DNA of 64,000 bases from NCBI GenBank assembly GCA_017537025.1, contig JAFWCB010000008.1, positions 310,001 through 374,000 of the forward strand. The letters are read 5' to 3'. Of this stretch, positions 44,231 to 53,704 are shown piece by piece. The DNA comes from Sediminibacterium sp. GTDB lineage: Bacteria; Bacteroidota; Bacteroidia; Chitinophagales; Chitinophagaceae. The notes under the pieces are model-generated. The model ran no database searches. It saw only the letters and a list, made by a program, of their open reading frames with translations, and had not been told where the DNA came from. Numbering within the stretch: position 1 is the first letter of the stretch; every line of letters begins with the position of its first letter. The position numbers were made by a program, and so were the translations under genes.

Positions 44231-46864
44231 TTATGATAGGAGAGCTTTTATTTTTTCAATCACAAGTGGTAAGTTACTGGCATCTTGCCCCCCCGCAGTA
44301 GCTAAGGTTTTTTGTCCGCCACCACCGCCCTTTATCAGAGGAGCCACTTCAGATTTAATAATGGCAGGTGCTTCTAATCCTTTTTCACTAACAACACTAT
44401 CACTCAACATTACACAAATGCTTGCTTTGCCATCAATATTTGCTGCGAGCGCTACCATATAATGATTACCTAAATCTGCTTTTAACTCAAAGCACAATTT
44501 CTTGACTAGGTCTGCACTTCCGAGTTCTACGATAGCACCAATAAAATTAGCTTTCTCACCATTGGGTAAATCAAATAACACGGTTTGTGTCAATAAATTC
44601 TCTTTGATACTAGTCAGTTGTTGGAATAATAACTGCTCAATCTTTTTTTCGAGCTGCTGCTTTTCTTCTATAATTTTTTCAACTGCTTTTACAGCATCTT
44701 GTGTTTTTAATAATCCTGAAATTTCTTTCAAGCTCGCGAACTGGTTATATAAAAAGTTATAAGCATTACTTCCTGTGATAGCTTCAACCCTTCTTACACC
44801 GGCAGCTACTGCTGATTCGGCTGTTATTTTCATCAAACCGATCATACCGGTATGCATTACATGGGTACCACCGCATAGTTCAATAGAATAATTAGGGTCA
44901 ATAATAACAACCCGAACAGTATCGCCGTATTTTTCTCCGAATAAAGCCATAGCGCCTAACTGCAGCGCTTCTTCTTTCGACATCTCTTTTATAACTACAG
45001 GAATATTTTCTCGAATCTTATCATTCACTATTTTTTCTACCTGTAGTAGTTCTTCATCTGTAACTTTCGCAAAATGAGAGAAGTCGAAGCGCAAGCTTTC
45101 TTCAGTTACCAAAGACCCTTTCTGTGCTACATGCGTACCTAATACCTTTCGCAAAGCGGCGTGTAAAAGATGCGTAGCGGTATGATTATAACTTATAAAA
45201 AGTCTTTTTTCTACATCTATTCTAGCTACACAACCATTTTCAATGGCTGTTGGAAGGGTTTCAACAAAATGTACGATAGTATCGTTTTCTTTTTTGGTAT
45301 TGGTAACTTCAATAGTTTCCTCACCAAATGCTAACCAACCCGTATCACCTGTTTGTCCGCCACTTTCAGCATAAAATGGAGTAGTAGCTAATACAAGCTG
45401 GTACTGCGTTTTACCTTTGGTACTAATTTTTCTGTATTTATTTATTTGGGTATTTACTAAAATATCTTGGTAGCCAACAAAACCTTCTCCTTTCTGATCA
45501 CTAACTGTTACCCAATCTTCCGTATCTAATGTGGAAGCAGCGCGACTTCTATTTTTTTGTTGCTGCATTTCTACTGCAAAACCGGCTTCATCTATTTGTA
45601 AATTCTTTTCGGCTGCAATGAGTTTAGTAAGATCGAGTGGAAAGCCGAAGGTATCAAAAAGTTCAAAAACAGATTTACCATTGATGATATCATTTGTAGT
45701 TGCCTGTACGATATCGTCGATTCTTTTAAGTCCTTTGTCGAGTGTTCTTAAAAAAGCTTCTTCTTCTTCTCTCACTACTTTGCTCACAAAATCAATTTGT
45801 TGATGCAATTCGGGAAATACTGTATCAAACTGTGCGGCAAGAATTGGCATCAACCTGTATAATAATGGCTGCTTATAATCCAAATAAGAATAATAGTATC
45901 TAACAGCCCTTCTCAAAATTCTCCGAATAACATAACCCGCACCGGTATTGGCAGGTAATTGTCCGTCTGCAATAGTAAACCCAATGGCACGAATATGATC
46001 TGCAATTACACGGAAGGCAATGGCTTCTTTAGTATCGGTTCCGTCGTATTTTTTTCCGCTTATTTCTTCTATGGCTTTAAAAGTTCCTGTAAAAACATCT
46101 GTATCATAGTTGCTTTGTTTGCCTTGGATAACACGTACCAGTCTCTCAAAACCCATACCTGTATCTACATGTTGAGCAGGTAAGGGAACCAGCGTACCAT
46201 CTTTGGAGCGGTTAAATTGCATGAAAACATTATTCCAGATTTCAATTACTTGTGGATGGTCGTTATTTACCAAATCTTTTCCGGGTGTATTAGCTCTTTC
46301 CTGATCCGATCTGCAATCTACATGTATTTCTGAGCAGGGGCCACAAGGGCCCGTATCGCCCATCTCCCAGAAATTATCTTTTTTGTTTCCAAATAATATT
46401 CTGTTTTCGGGAATCCATTTTTTCCATTCGTGATAGGCCTCCTCATCTCTAGGGATACCTTCTTTTTCATCGCCTTCAAAAACAGTAACATATAATCGAT
46501 CTTTATCCAATTTGTATACCGCTGTTAATAGTTCCCAACTCCAGGCTATTGCTTCTGCCTTAAAATAATCGCCGAAGCTCCAGTTACCAAGCATTTCAAA
46601 CATGGTATGATGATAGGTATCTACACCTACTTCTTCCAAATCATTATGTTTACCACTAACGCGTAAACATTTTTGCGTATCGGCAACACGACTAAATTCC
46701 GGCTTTTTATTTCCCAGAAAATAATCTTTGAATTGGTTCATGCCTGCATTGGTAAAGAGGAGGGTAGGGTCATTTTTAACCACAATAGGGGCAGAGGGAA
46801 CTATTTTGTGCTGTTTTGAAGCAAAAAAATCTAAAAATTGCTGGCGAATTTCGGCACTCGTCAT
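44231..46864 (-). CDS. alaS: Alanyl-tRNA synthetase
   Basis: This 877-residue protein has normal length for the family. The class II catalytic core is at the N-terminus (IVPSAPIVVKNDPTLLFTNAGMNQFKDYFLG). The editing domain carries the zinc motif HTATHLLH and CGGTH, followed by a coiled coil (KIIEEKQQLEKKIEQLL) and the C-Ala domain ending with a Gly-rich loop and TAGGQDASNLP. It charges tRNA(Ala) and clears Ser/Gly mischarging. It is first in the operon alaS-gatB-thioredoxin. A TACCTTTG box at 46930-46937 on this strand should be its promoter. Confidence 0.98.
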   Translation of the reverse strand: MTSAEIRQQFLDFFASKQHKIVPSAPIVVKNDPTLLFTNAGMNQFKDYFLGNKKPEFSRVADTQKCLRVSGKHNDLEEVGVDTYHHTMFEMLGNWSFGDYFKAEAIAWSWELLTAVYKLDKDRLYVTVFEGDEKEGIPRDEEAYHEWKKWIPENRILFGNKKDNFWEMGDTGPCGPCSEIHVDCRSDQERANTPGKDLVNNDHPQVIEIWNNVFMQFNRSKDGTLVPLPAQHVDTGMGFERLVRVIQGKQSNYDTDVFTGTFKAIEEISGKKYDGTDTKEAIAFRVIADHIRAIGFTIADGQLPANTGAGYVIRRILRRAVRYYYSYLDYKQPLLYRLMPILAAQFDTVFPELHQQIDFVSKVVREEEEAFLRTLDKGLKRIDDIVQATTNDIINGKSVFELFDTFGFPLDLTKLIAAEKNLQIDEAGFAVEMQQQKNRSRAASTLDTEDWVTVSDQKGEGFVGYQDILVNTQINKYRKISTKGKTQYQLVLATTPFYAESGGQTGDTGWLAFGEETIEVTNTKKENDTIVHFVETLPTAIENGCVARIDVEKRLFISYNHTATHLLHAALRKVLGTHVAQKGSLVTEESLRFDFSHFAKVTDEELLQVEKIVNDKIRENIPVVIKEMSKEEALQLGAMALFGEKYGDTVRVVIIDPNYSIELCGGTHVMHTGMIGLMKITAESAVAAGVRRVEAITGSNAYNFLYNQFASLKEISGLLKTQDAVKAVEKIIEEKQQLEKKIEQLLFQQLTSIKENLLTQTVLFDLPNGEKANFIGAIVELGSADLVKKLCFELKADLGNHYMVALAANIDGKASICVMLSDSVVSEKGLEAPAIIKSEVAPLIKGGGGGQKTLATAGGQDASNLPLVIEKIKALLS

Positions 46865-46903
46865 TATCTATCGGTTTTATACGCCCATTTAGGGCTTAGA
46901 AAC

Positions 46904-46911
46904 TATATTTG
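46904..46911 (+). promoter_or_regulatory. Candidate -7 box TATATTTG for the M23 peptidase gene
   Basis: This is a perfect match to TAnnTTTG, 61 bases before the ATG at 46973. No clear -33 TTG is seen. The box faces the alaS promoter box on the other strand 18 bases away, so polymerase binding at one would probably block the other. Confidence 0.4.
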
Positions 46912-46929
46912 TTGTTTGTAGAATGATCG

Positions 46930-46937
46930 CAAAGGTA
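46930..46937 (-). promoter_or_regulatory. Candidate -7 box TACCTTTG for alaS
   Basis: Read on the minus strand this is TACCTTTGCG, a typical Bacteroidota -7 element with the frequent C after the G. It lies 65 bases upstream of the alaS ATG. Confidence 0.5.
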
Positions 46938-46972
46938 ATGATTTAAGCGGCTTTAGGCCTCTTACCCCCGTC

Positions 46973-47944
46973 ATGAAAAAGGTAAAATACTACTATAATA
47001 CGCATACGCTTCGCTACGAGAAGATAACTACTCCGCTGCGGGTAAGGCTCTTACAGGTAATAGGCTATATTGCTGCGTCTATAGTAACCGGCATACTCAT
47101 TTTTGCGATTACATTCCGGTATATTGATTCGCCTAAGGAGAAAATCTTAATTCGGCAAAATACGGGATTAAAAGAGAGTTATGCGCTATTGGAAGAAAGG
47201 GTCAAACAATTAGAATTACAAATGGATGAAATCGAGAACCGAGATAATGGGGTGTATCGGGCCATTTTTGGATCTGATCCCATACCCGATAGCGCGCGGA
47301 TTGAAGATATGGAAAAGAAAAAAGAGGTAAAATTGGTTCAGCAATTGAGTGAAGATGCCTTAATTGAAGGAATCAGAGAGCAGCTTAATAAACTATCCTA
47401 CCGTACCGCTTATCAAGTAAAATCTTTTGAAGAAATCAATAATCTGGTAAAAAATAAAGCCAAGCTATTGGATGCTACACCTTCTATTCAGCCTATTAGC
47501 AATCGTAATTTATCGCGAGTGGCTTCTGGCTTTGGTTATCGGATCGACCCTATTTATAAGGATCGAAGATTGCATGCCGGACTTGATTTTACAGCCCCAC
47601 AAGGCACCCCTATATATGCAACGGCCGATGGTATAGTTAGGGATGCAGGTTTCAATACCGGTGGCTACGGTAACCGAGTAATGATTAATCATGGCTTTGG
47701 ATATCAAACTATTTATGCGCATATGTACCGGATCAAAGCCCGGGTAGGAGATAGGGTAAAACGAGGAGAAGTAATAGGTTATGTGGGGAACACCGGTAAG
47801 AGTACGGGCCCCCATTGTCACTACGAAGTACATCGTAATGGCGTGCCGGTAGATCCTATTTATTATTTCTATAATGACTTAACCCCTGCTCAGTTCGACC
47901 GGATTTTGAAATTAGCTGCTGCCGCAAATCAAAGTTTCGATTAA
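46973..47944 (+). CDS. M23-family metallopeptidase, membrane-anchored
   Basis: This 323-residue protein has one membrane segment (about 27-49, VIGYIAASIVTGILIFAITF), a periplasmic coiled coil (60-90 and 115-165) and a LytM/M23 peptidase domain. The zinc ligands are His201 and Asp205 in HAGLDF and His283 in HCH, with His250 (AHMYRI) and His281 completing the catalytic set, so it is probably active rather than an EnvC-like inactive form. It should cut peptidoglycan crosslinks. The short N-terminal tail YYNTHTLRYEKI is typical of the Bacteroidota version. Divergent from alaS. Confidence 0.9.
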   Translation: MKKVKYYYNTHTLRYEKITTPLRVRLLQVIGYIAASIVTGILIFAITFRYIDSPKEKILIRQNTGLKESYALLEERVKQLELQMDEIENRDNGVYRAIFGSDPIPDSARIEDMEKKKEVKLVQQLSEDALIEGIREQLNKLSYRTAYQVKSFEEINNLVKNKAKLLDATPSIQPISNRNLSRVASGFGYRIDPIYKDRRLHAGLDFTAPQGTPIYATADGIVRDAGFNTGGYGNRVMINHGFGYQTIYAHMYRIKARVGDRVKRGEVIGYVGNTGKSTGPHCHYEVHRNGVPVDPIYYFYNDLTPAQFDRILKLAAAANQSFD

Positions 47945-47986
47945 ACAAACAATTATCCTTCACCATTTGTAATCATCTAAACTGTT

Positions 47987-48217
47987 GTGGAACCGGGCGT
48001 ACGTAAATATTTAATCAGAATTGTAAACACGCTTTCATTAGGCCTACTGTGGATGGCATTGAACTCCACATTTGGTATTATGTACGACTATGCATTTATT
48101 CATGACAGTATTACAATAGGTAATATTATTTTTTATATCTGGTTTGCTATTAGCTTAACAGCATTACTCTGGTGGATTCTCAAGAAATGGAGCGAGCCAA
48201 TCGACTTTGAGAATTAG
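47987..48217 (+). CDS. Small two-helix membrane protein of unknown function
   Basis: This 76-residue product starts at GTG 47987, with MEPGVRKYLIRIVNTLSLGLLWMAL, a second segment GNIIFYIWFAISLTALLWWIL, and a polar end KKWSEPIDFEN. Two membrane helices with both ends probably cytoplasmic are predicted by eye. No ATG start is available. It follows the M23 peptidase by 42 bases on the same strand and may share its transcript, so a role at the envelope is possible. It overlaps the convergent SPFH gene by 4 bases. Confidence 0.55.
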   Translation: MEPGVRKYLIRIVNTLSLGLLWMALNSTFGIMYDYAFIHDSITIGNIIFYIWFAISLTALLWWILKKWSEPIDFEN

Positions 48218-49128
48218 TTTTTTCCATCCTTTGTGTCAAGAATCACCGGGGTGCTTCCTTTACCCATTACAATTACTTTTGAATTAGGGGAAGTAACCAA
48301 ACCTTTCATTACCTGAATATTTTCGTATTGTAATTGCTTGTCGCTTAAACCTGCACTGATGATACGCTGATAGTCGGCTATACCTTGAGCCTCAACGCGT
48401 TTACGTTCTGCTTCTTGTTTTTCTTTTTGTAAAACGAACTCCATTTTCTGTGCTTCTTGTTCAGCCTTGATTTTTTCTTCAATAGAAGTTTTCACGTTAT
48501 TGGGTAGCGTAATATTTCTCACCAAAAGTTGCTCCAACACCAATCCGCGTTTCTTAAAATCTTCTTCGATGCTTTTAAAAATGCGTGTTTGAAATTGATC
48601 CCTTTTTGTAGAGTACAAATCAATAGCAGTATAGTATACTGCATTGTCGCGGATTTTGGTTCGCGTAAGCGGACGCACAATTTTATCTCTATAATCCAAG
48701 CCTGTTTCACGCATGATACGGGGCGCTTCATTACTTAGTACCCGATATAATACTGTTAGATCAATGATCACTTCAAGCCCGTCTGCAGTGAGTACACGGA
48801 TGGCATCATCACCTTCTTTATCTCCCTCATCATGTACGCCACTCATTGTATAGTTTTGGGTTTTGATATCTACTTTTTTAATATCTACTAATGGATTAAC
48901 GGTATTTAATCCACTGGTAAGAATATTGTCAGATACTTTACCAAATAAGGATTGTACGCCTATTTGTCCGGCATCAATTTGTTTAATGCAAGAAGTGAGT
49001 ACCCCTAAAACCACCACAGCTAAGCCAAAAAAGCGGAGTCCTTTTTTAAATTTAGTAAACTCTTCTTTTTCTTTGTTTATAAAGGCTGCACCTAATATGA
49101 AGAGCAGTCCGATTATGATCAGTACCAT
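48214..49128 (-). CDS. Prohibitin-like SPFH/Band 7 membrane protein
   Basis: This 304-residue protein has an N-terminal hydrophobic pair (MVLIIIGLLFILGAAF and FFGLAVVVLGVLTSC), then the SPFH domain (GQIGVQSLFGKVSDNILTSGLNTVNPLVDIKKVD, about 53-210) and a charged Ala/Glu/Lys coiled coil (IEEKIKAEQEAQKMEFVLQKEKQEAERKRVEAQGI). The arrangement is that of prohibitins, which form ring scaffolds in the inner membrane and restrain AAA proteases or organise lipids. No protease partner gene adjoins. It appears to be transcribed alone. Confidence 0.88.
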   Translation of the reverse strand: MVLIIIGLLFILGAAFINKEKEEFTKFKKGLRFFGLAVVVLGVLTSCIKQIDAGQIGVQSLFGKVSDNILTSGLNTVNPLVDIKKVDIKTQNYTMSGVHDEGDKEGDDAIRVLTADGLEVIIDLTVLYRVLSNEAPRIMRETGLDYRDKIVRPLTRTKIRDNAVYYTAIDLYSTKRDQFQTRIFKSIEEDFKKRGLVLEQLLVRNITLPNNVKTSIEEKIKAEQEAQKMEFVLQKEKQEAERKRVEAQGIADYQRIISAGLSDKQLQYENIQVMKGLVTSPNSKVIVMGKGSTPVILDTKDGKN

Positions 49129-49169
49129 TTTGTGTATTTTTTATATTAGTAGATGTTTTATCATAAATA

Positions 49170-49856
49170 TTACATTTTAAATGCCCTCACCATCTCTCGC
49201 TTTCCCGGTGGGCCGGGAATTTTTTCTATGGTAAAGCCTACGGATTCCATCGTTCTCCGAACAATACCTTTGCTGCAGTAAGTTACGAGAATTCCGTTAT
49301 GGGTAAGTAAGGAATATAGGTAAGAGAATATTTCTGCACTCCACAGCTCCGGCTGCGCTGCTGGGGCAAAGGCATCGAAGTAGATGAGGTTATAGGTCCC
49401 TTCGACAAGCTCATCATGTATTAAATTATTTATTATTTCATTTACTTTTTGGTTGATCTTACAAAGCTGAAAATTAGGATGAATCCTAACCTTCTCATCC
49501 CATTTTGCTTCATGTATTGCATCAAACAATGGCTGTTGATTCAATATTGCTCCGTAATTCAACTGACTCCATTCTTCTTTGCTTAGTGGGAATGCTTCAA
49601 TACTTGTGAATGTTATTTGTTTTTGAATTTTGATTGCTTCAATAGCGGTTAATACTGTATTTAATCCCGTACCGAAGCCTATTTCCAAAATATTAATTTG
49701 GGGTAAGTTTTTTATTCTATCATCATATAATCCTGCTTGTATAAAAACATGCATACTTTCCTGAATAGCACCATGTTTACTATGGTAACTCACTTCCATG
49801 TTGGGAATCAAAAGAGTGTGAGAACCGTCGGCGGTAAGCTGAATAATTCTTTCCAT
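49170..49856 (-). CDS. MnmD-type tRNA wobble-uridine methyltransferase
   Basis: I start at ATG 49856 (MERIIQLTADGSHTL). The open frame reaches 49925, but that would run 43 bases into the divergent glycosylase gene and adds a non-family leader. The 228-residue protein has the SAM-binding motif INILEIGFGTGLNTVL, and LIYFDAFAPAAQPELW, the characteristic MnmD/MnmC1 motif, and ends PGPPGKREMVRA. It performs the final methylation of 5-aminomethyl-2-thiouridine in tRNA. The FAD-dependent oxidase half of enterobacterial MnmC is absent, as in many bacteria. Confidence 0.85.
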   Translation of the reverse strand: MERIIQLTADGSHTLLIPNMEVSYHSKHGAIQESMHVFIQAGLYDDRIKNLPQINILEIGFGTGLNTVLTAIEAIKIQKQITFTSIEAFPLSKEEWSQLNYGAILNQQPLFDAIHEAKWDEKVRIHPNFQLCKINQKVNEIINNLIHDELVEGTYNLIYFDAFAPAAQPELWSAEIFSYLYSLLTHNGILVTYCSKGIVRRTMESVGFTIEKIPGPPGKREMVRAFKM

Positions 49857-49882
49857 CAACTGCAAATTAATTAACTTGTTGC

Positions 49883-50476
49883 ATGGATTATAAAACACAT
49901 TTGGCAAAAGATAAAAAACTGGCAACTATTCTTTCGGGTACAACCCATACTTTATCCTTACAAAAAAATATTCCGGTCAGGATTATGAATAGTATTATTA
50001 GTCAGCAATTAAGTACCAAGGTTGCCGAAGTTATTTTTCAGCGATTTCTGGCTTTGTACAAGGGCAAGGAGCCTAAGCCGCAACAGGTAATTGATACGCC
50101 CGATACCGAGTTACGAGCAATTGGGTTAAGCAATGCTAAAGTAGGTTATGTAAAAAACGTTGCCAGTTTTTGCCTAGCACATGGTATTACCGATAAGCAT
50201 CTTGCCAAAATGCGTAATGAAGAAATTATCGACTTACTCGTTCAAATTAAAGGGGTAGGAAAGTGGACTGTTGAAATGTTGCTTATGTTTAGTTTGGGGC
50301 GGGAAGATGTTTTTGCGGTTGATGATTTAGGTATTCAGCAAGCTATGTGTAAGCTCTATAAAATAGATGCCACTGATAAAAAAACTATGAAAGAAAAAAT
50401 GCTCAAAATTTCTGCGAAATGGTCTCCTTATAGAACCTATGCCTGTTTGCATTTATGGCGGTGGAAAGATGCTTAG
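49883..50476 (+). CDS. AlkA-type DNA-3-methyladenine glycosylase
   Basis: This 197-residue HhH-GPD protein has the helix-hairpin-helix VQIKGVGKWTVEML (120-133) and the catalytic aspartate Asp148 in DVFAVDDLG. MNSIISQQLSTKVAEVIFQRF is the typical first part of the glycosylase core. It lacks the Fe-S cluster cysteines of Nth/MutY and the AlkA N-terminal beta-domain, as in short bacterial 3-meA glycosylases. It removes alkylated bases in base-excision repair. Only 26 bases separate it from the divergent mnmD start. Confidence 0.88.
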   Translation: MDYKTHLAKDKKLATILSGTTHTLSLQKNIPVRIMNSIISQQLSTKVAEVIFQRFLALYKGKEPKPQQVIDTPDTELRAIGLSNAKVGYVKNVASFCLAHGITDKHLAKMRNEEIIDLLVQIKGVGKWTVEMLLMFSLGREDVFAVDDLGIQQAMCKLYKIDATDKKTMKEKMLKISAKWSPYRTYACLHLWRWKDA

Positions 50477-53062
50477 TTAAGCTGAATTTCTCCCTGCATT
50501 GATGATTCCAAACATACTACGGGTTACCAGTTTTTCATAGCTGTCTTTCATTTCAGTATTTGTAATTGCTTCATTAATATGGTACAATGCATATTGTTGA
50601 ATTGTTAACAAAGGCAGTACAATTTTATCGCGCATTAAAATAGAGGATCGACCTACCGGATCTTCTTGCATTAACATCGTATTACCAGCAAGTTCCAATA
50701 CTAATTTTTCTGTAAGATCAAACTCATCTTTAATTAATGTCCATACTGCTCCATAATTTTTATCCTCTTTAATATAGGCGGTTAAAGGGAAGAAAGATTT
50801 TAGCATGCTCATCATGCTATTATCAATTAAAGTTCTAAAAAATAAAGACGCATTAAAGAGTTCTTTTACTTGCACCCACTTACCTTCTTCCTTTAGCGCT
50901 TGTAATGCAGAACCTACTCCAAAAAAACCGGGAACGTTTTGCTTCAACTGGCTCCAACTGCCAACAAAAGGGATGGCTCTCAAATCTTCAAATTTCAATT
51001 CATTAGCATTCCCTCTTTTACCCGGCCTACTGGCAATATTACTTTTGCTATAATAATTAAGCGGACTAAACAGTTGCATGTATTTCAAAAACTGAGGGTG
51101 TTGTTTGAACTGTTGGTAAGTAGTATGACTAATTTCTCCCAATTCCTGTAATAATGCTCTCTGGCTATCTGTTAATTCAGCCCTGCTTTCAGCAAAAACA
51201 GTATTATGAACACCGGCACTGAATAGTTGTTCAATATTAAACTGCGATGATTGGATGGTACCAAAATTGGATGTGATTGTTTGTCCTTGTATAGTAATTT
51301 GAATTTCTTCATTCTCAATAGCGTTACCTAACGAAGCATAGAATTTATTTGTTTTACCCCCTCCTCTTGAAGGCGGGCCTCCTCGTCCATCAAAGAATTT
51401 TACCGTAATATTATATTTTCTTGATAATGCCGTCAATTTTTCTTTAGCCGTATAAATACCCCAGTTAGCTTGTAAATAGCCTCCATCTTTTGTGCCGTCA
51501 CTAAAGCCCAACATAATGGTTTGCTGTTGCTTTCTTCTTTGTAAGTGAGCTTTATAAGCCGGCAATGTATAGAGTGTTTCCATAATAGAAGCTGATGCCT
51601 CTAAATCATCAATGGTTTCAAAAAGGGGAATAATATCTACGTATAGCTGCTCTTCATTCCAGCCTGCCAATTTGAATAGGGTAAATACTTCTACCACATT
51701 TAAGGCAGATTGACAATTACTAATAATATATCTGTGACAGCCGGCTTCGCCATTAATTTGTTGGATTTGATTGATAGCGAAAATAGATTCAATAGTATCT
51801 TTCGCAATAGTTGAACTGGTATTACTAGTACTGATTACGGTTCGGCATGCCAATAGTGATTTTATTTTTTCACTTTCAGCTAACGTCGCATAATTATCAG
51901 CGAGTATAGGAGGTATTTGCTGCGATATCAGTGTTGTATTGATATCTTGTAAAACAGCTGTATGGATACGACTATCTTGTCGAATATCTAATGAAGCAAA
52001 CCAGGTCCCAAAAATATGTACTTTATTAAGCAGGCTTTCTACCCGCTGTATAAAAAGAGAATGGTGTTGCGACTGTAATTTATTTTTAATCAGCGTTAAC
52101 TTATCTACTAATTCTTGCTTTGATATTTTTCTGCTTTCATTTGGTCGAAATACATTTTCATACAATTGCTGCTCCAATTCAGAAACGATAATATCTACTT
52201 CGGAAAAAGTAAGTCTACGTTTTAGTTTACGAATATCTCTATAGTAGCAAACAATAATGGCACTGCGTAGTGCTTCGGCCACTTTTATAGTAGTGGCGGC
52301 ATCTACAAAGGGGTTGCCATCTCTATCACCACCGGGCCAAAAGCCTAATTCAATAAAAGGGTTATCTGTTTCCTCATTCCCTTCAAAAATATCTCGCTGA
52401 ATAAAATTGTAAATATTGCCAATAGAATGATAAAGTATATTTTCCAGGTACCACATTAGGTTCTGCGCTTCATCTAAAGGGGTTGGCTGTTTTTTATTGA
52501 AGAAGGGGGTAATGCCTAATTGTTGTATGTATAGATTAATCGTTTGAAAATCGTTTTTAGCGATTGCCTCCCCCAAATCGTGAATAATACCTAATACACT
52601 ACCCGGATAAAACTGTGTAGGGTGTGCAGTGAGTACTATTCGAACTTTAAATTGCTTGAGTTTTTCTTTTAATGCTGGAACCTTACCTGCAAAATACGCC
52701 TCGTTGTATAATGCTTTTAGGCTTCCTTGTCCACCTACGTTATTAACGCTATCAAAGGCTGCATCTTCAATAGCATCAAAAAGCACCACTTGCCGTTCTA
52801 TATATTGTACAAATTTGAAGAGCCGATCTATTTTATCTTTTTCTGCTGTGACAGATGTATGTTTTGCAAAGAAACCATCTATAATCTCTTTTGGTGATTT
52901 ATTGGTTTCATAGCCCTCTACACAGGCTTGTAACAAAATAGGTAATAGGGCACCAACATTGGCAATTCCGGAGAAAGGAAGTGCTGAAAAGAGGCTGTTA
53001 TAGATCGTATATTTATCGGTAACATTTCTTCTGAAGGCTTGTATAAAGGCAGATCTGGACAT
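50477..53062 (-). CDS. ppc: Phosphoenolpyruvate carboxylase
   Basis: This 861-residue enzyme adds bicarbonate to PEP to make oxaloacetate. The signatures are VLTAHPTQ with catalytic His147, FWPGGDRDGNPFV, GFSDGTKDGGYLQANW, FFDGRGGPPSRGGGKT (the Gly/Arg-rich loop) and the C-terminal INAGRNSA, a variant of the usual RNTG end. It is slightly shorter than the E. coli enzyme (883). Its stop abuts the convergent glycosylase stop with no gap. It replenishes the TCA cycle. The gene is single and divergent from the ECF sigma gene. Confidence 0.96.
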   Translation of the reverse strand: MSRSAFIQAFRRNVTDKYTIYNSLFSALPFSGIANVGALLPILLQACVEGYETNKSPKEIIDGFFAKHTSVTAEKDKIDRLFKFVQYIERQVVLFDAIEDAAFDSVNNVGGQGSLKALYNEAYFAGKVPALKEKLKQFKVRIVLTAHPTQFYPGSVLGIIHDLGEAIAKNDFQTINLYIQQLGITPFFNKKQPTPLDEAQNLMWYLENILYHSIGNIYNFIQRDIFEGNEETDNPFIELGFWPGGDRDGNPFVDAATTIKVAEALRSAIIVCYYRDIRKLKRRLTFSEVDIIVSELEQQLYENVFRPNESRKISKQELVDKLTLIKNKLQSQHHSLFIQRVESLLNKVHIFGTWFASLDIRQDSRIHTAVLQDINTTLISQQIPPILADNYATLAESEKIKSLLACRTVISTSNTSSTIAKDTIESIFAINQIQQINGEAGCHRYIISNCQSALNVVEVFTLFKLAGWNEEQLYVDIIPLFETIDDLEASASIMETLYTLPAYKAHLQRRKQQQTIMLGFSDGTKDGGYLQANWGIYTAKEKLTALSRKYNITVKFFDGRGGPPSRGGGKTNKFYASLGNAIENEEIQITIQGQTITSNFGTIQSSQFNIEQLFSAGVHNTVFAESRAELTDSQRALLQELGEISHTTYQQFKQHPQFLKYMQLFSPLNYYSKSNIASRPGKRGNANELKFEDLRAIPFVGSWSQLKQNVPGFFGVGSALQALKEEGKWVQVKELFNASLFFRTLIDNSMMSMLKSFFPLTAYIKEDKNYGAVWTLIKDEFDLTEKLVLELAGNTMLMQEDPVGRSSILMRDKIVLPLLTIQQYALYHINEAITNTEMKDSYEKLVTRSMFGIINAGRNSA

Positions 53063-53141
53063 ATATCTCGGAATTTACAAAAAAAAGGAATCCTTTAAAC
53101 CTTTGTGACTTAAATTTATCTAATAAGTATAAACCTCTTGC

Positions 53142-53687
53142 ATGCATCTATCGGATCAGGAGATTCTAATCGATTTCAGAACACCTGCCTTAAAGGAAAA
53201 AGCATATACATTACTTGTTAAGAAGTACCAGGAGAAAATTTATTGGCATATTCGGCGGCTCGTGGTGGAACATGAAGACGCTAATGATGTAATGCAGAAT
53301 GTATTCATTAAGGTATGGGGCGCATTGGAAAATTTTAGAGAGGATAGCCAGTTATATACCTGGTTGTATAGAATCGCAACGAATGAGAGCTTGAGTTTTT
53401 TGGAGCAACAAAAACGAAAATCTGCCGTTGATTTTGATGAAGTGAGTGAGGGGTTAAGTAACAAGGTTAAGGCTGATGCATTTTTTGATGAAAAAAAATT
53501 GGAGTGGAGATTGCAATTAGCTATACAGCAATTACCTGAAAAACAGCGACTTGTGTTTAATATGCGGTATTTTGATGAGATGAGTTATGCCGAAATGAGC
53601 AAAGTATTAGATACTTCTGAAGGTGCATTGAAAGCTAGTTATCATCATGCTGCCAAAAAAATTGAAGATTTTATCAAAGCCTATTAA
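53142..53687 (+). CDS. ECF-type RNA polymerase sigma factor
   Basis: This 181-residue protein has the sigma region 2 DAND VMQNVFIKVWGALENF block (about 45-65) with FREDSQLYTWLYRIATNESL, and region 4 LPEKQRLVFNMRYFDEMSYAEMSKVL followed by SEGALKASYHHA. It has no region 1 or 3, which defines the ECF class. The next gene encodes a single-pass membrane protein that fits as its anti-sigma factor, and the third gene encodes a Spy-like periplasmic protein. The cassette therefore looks like an envelope-stress response circuit. Confidence 0.93.
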   Translation: MHLSDQEILIDFRTPALKEKAYTLLVKKYQEKIYWHIRRLVVEHEDANDVMQNVFIKVWGALENFREDSQLYTWLYRIATNESLSFLEQQKRKSAVDFDEVSEGLSNKVKADAFFDEKKLEWRLQLAIQQLPEKQRLVFNMRYFDEMSYAEMSKVLDTSEGALKASYHHAAKKIEDFIKAY

Positions 53688-53704
53688 ACCAAAGGTTTTG
53701 TTGG

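Noticed and set aside
51939..52244. Antisense frame in ppc
   Set aside because: Cys/Ser-rich translation with no signal or domain, opposite to conserved PEPC sequence.
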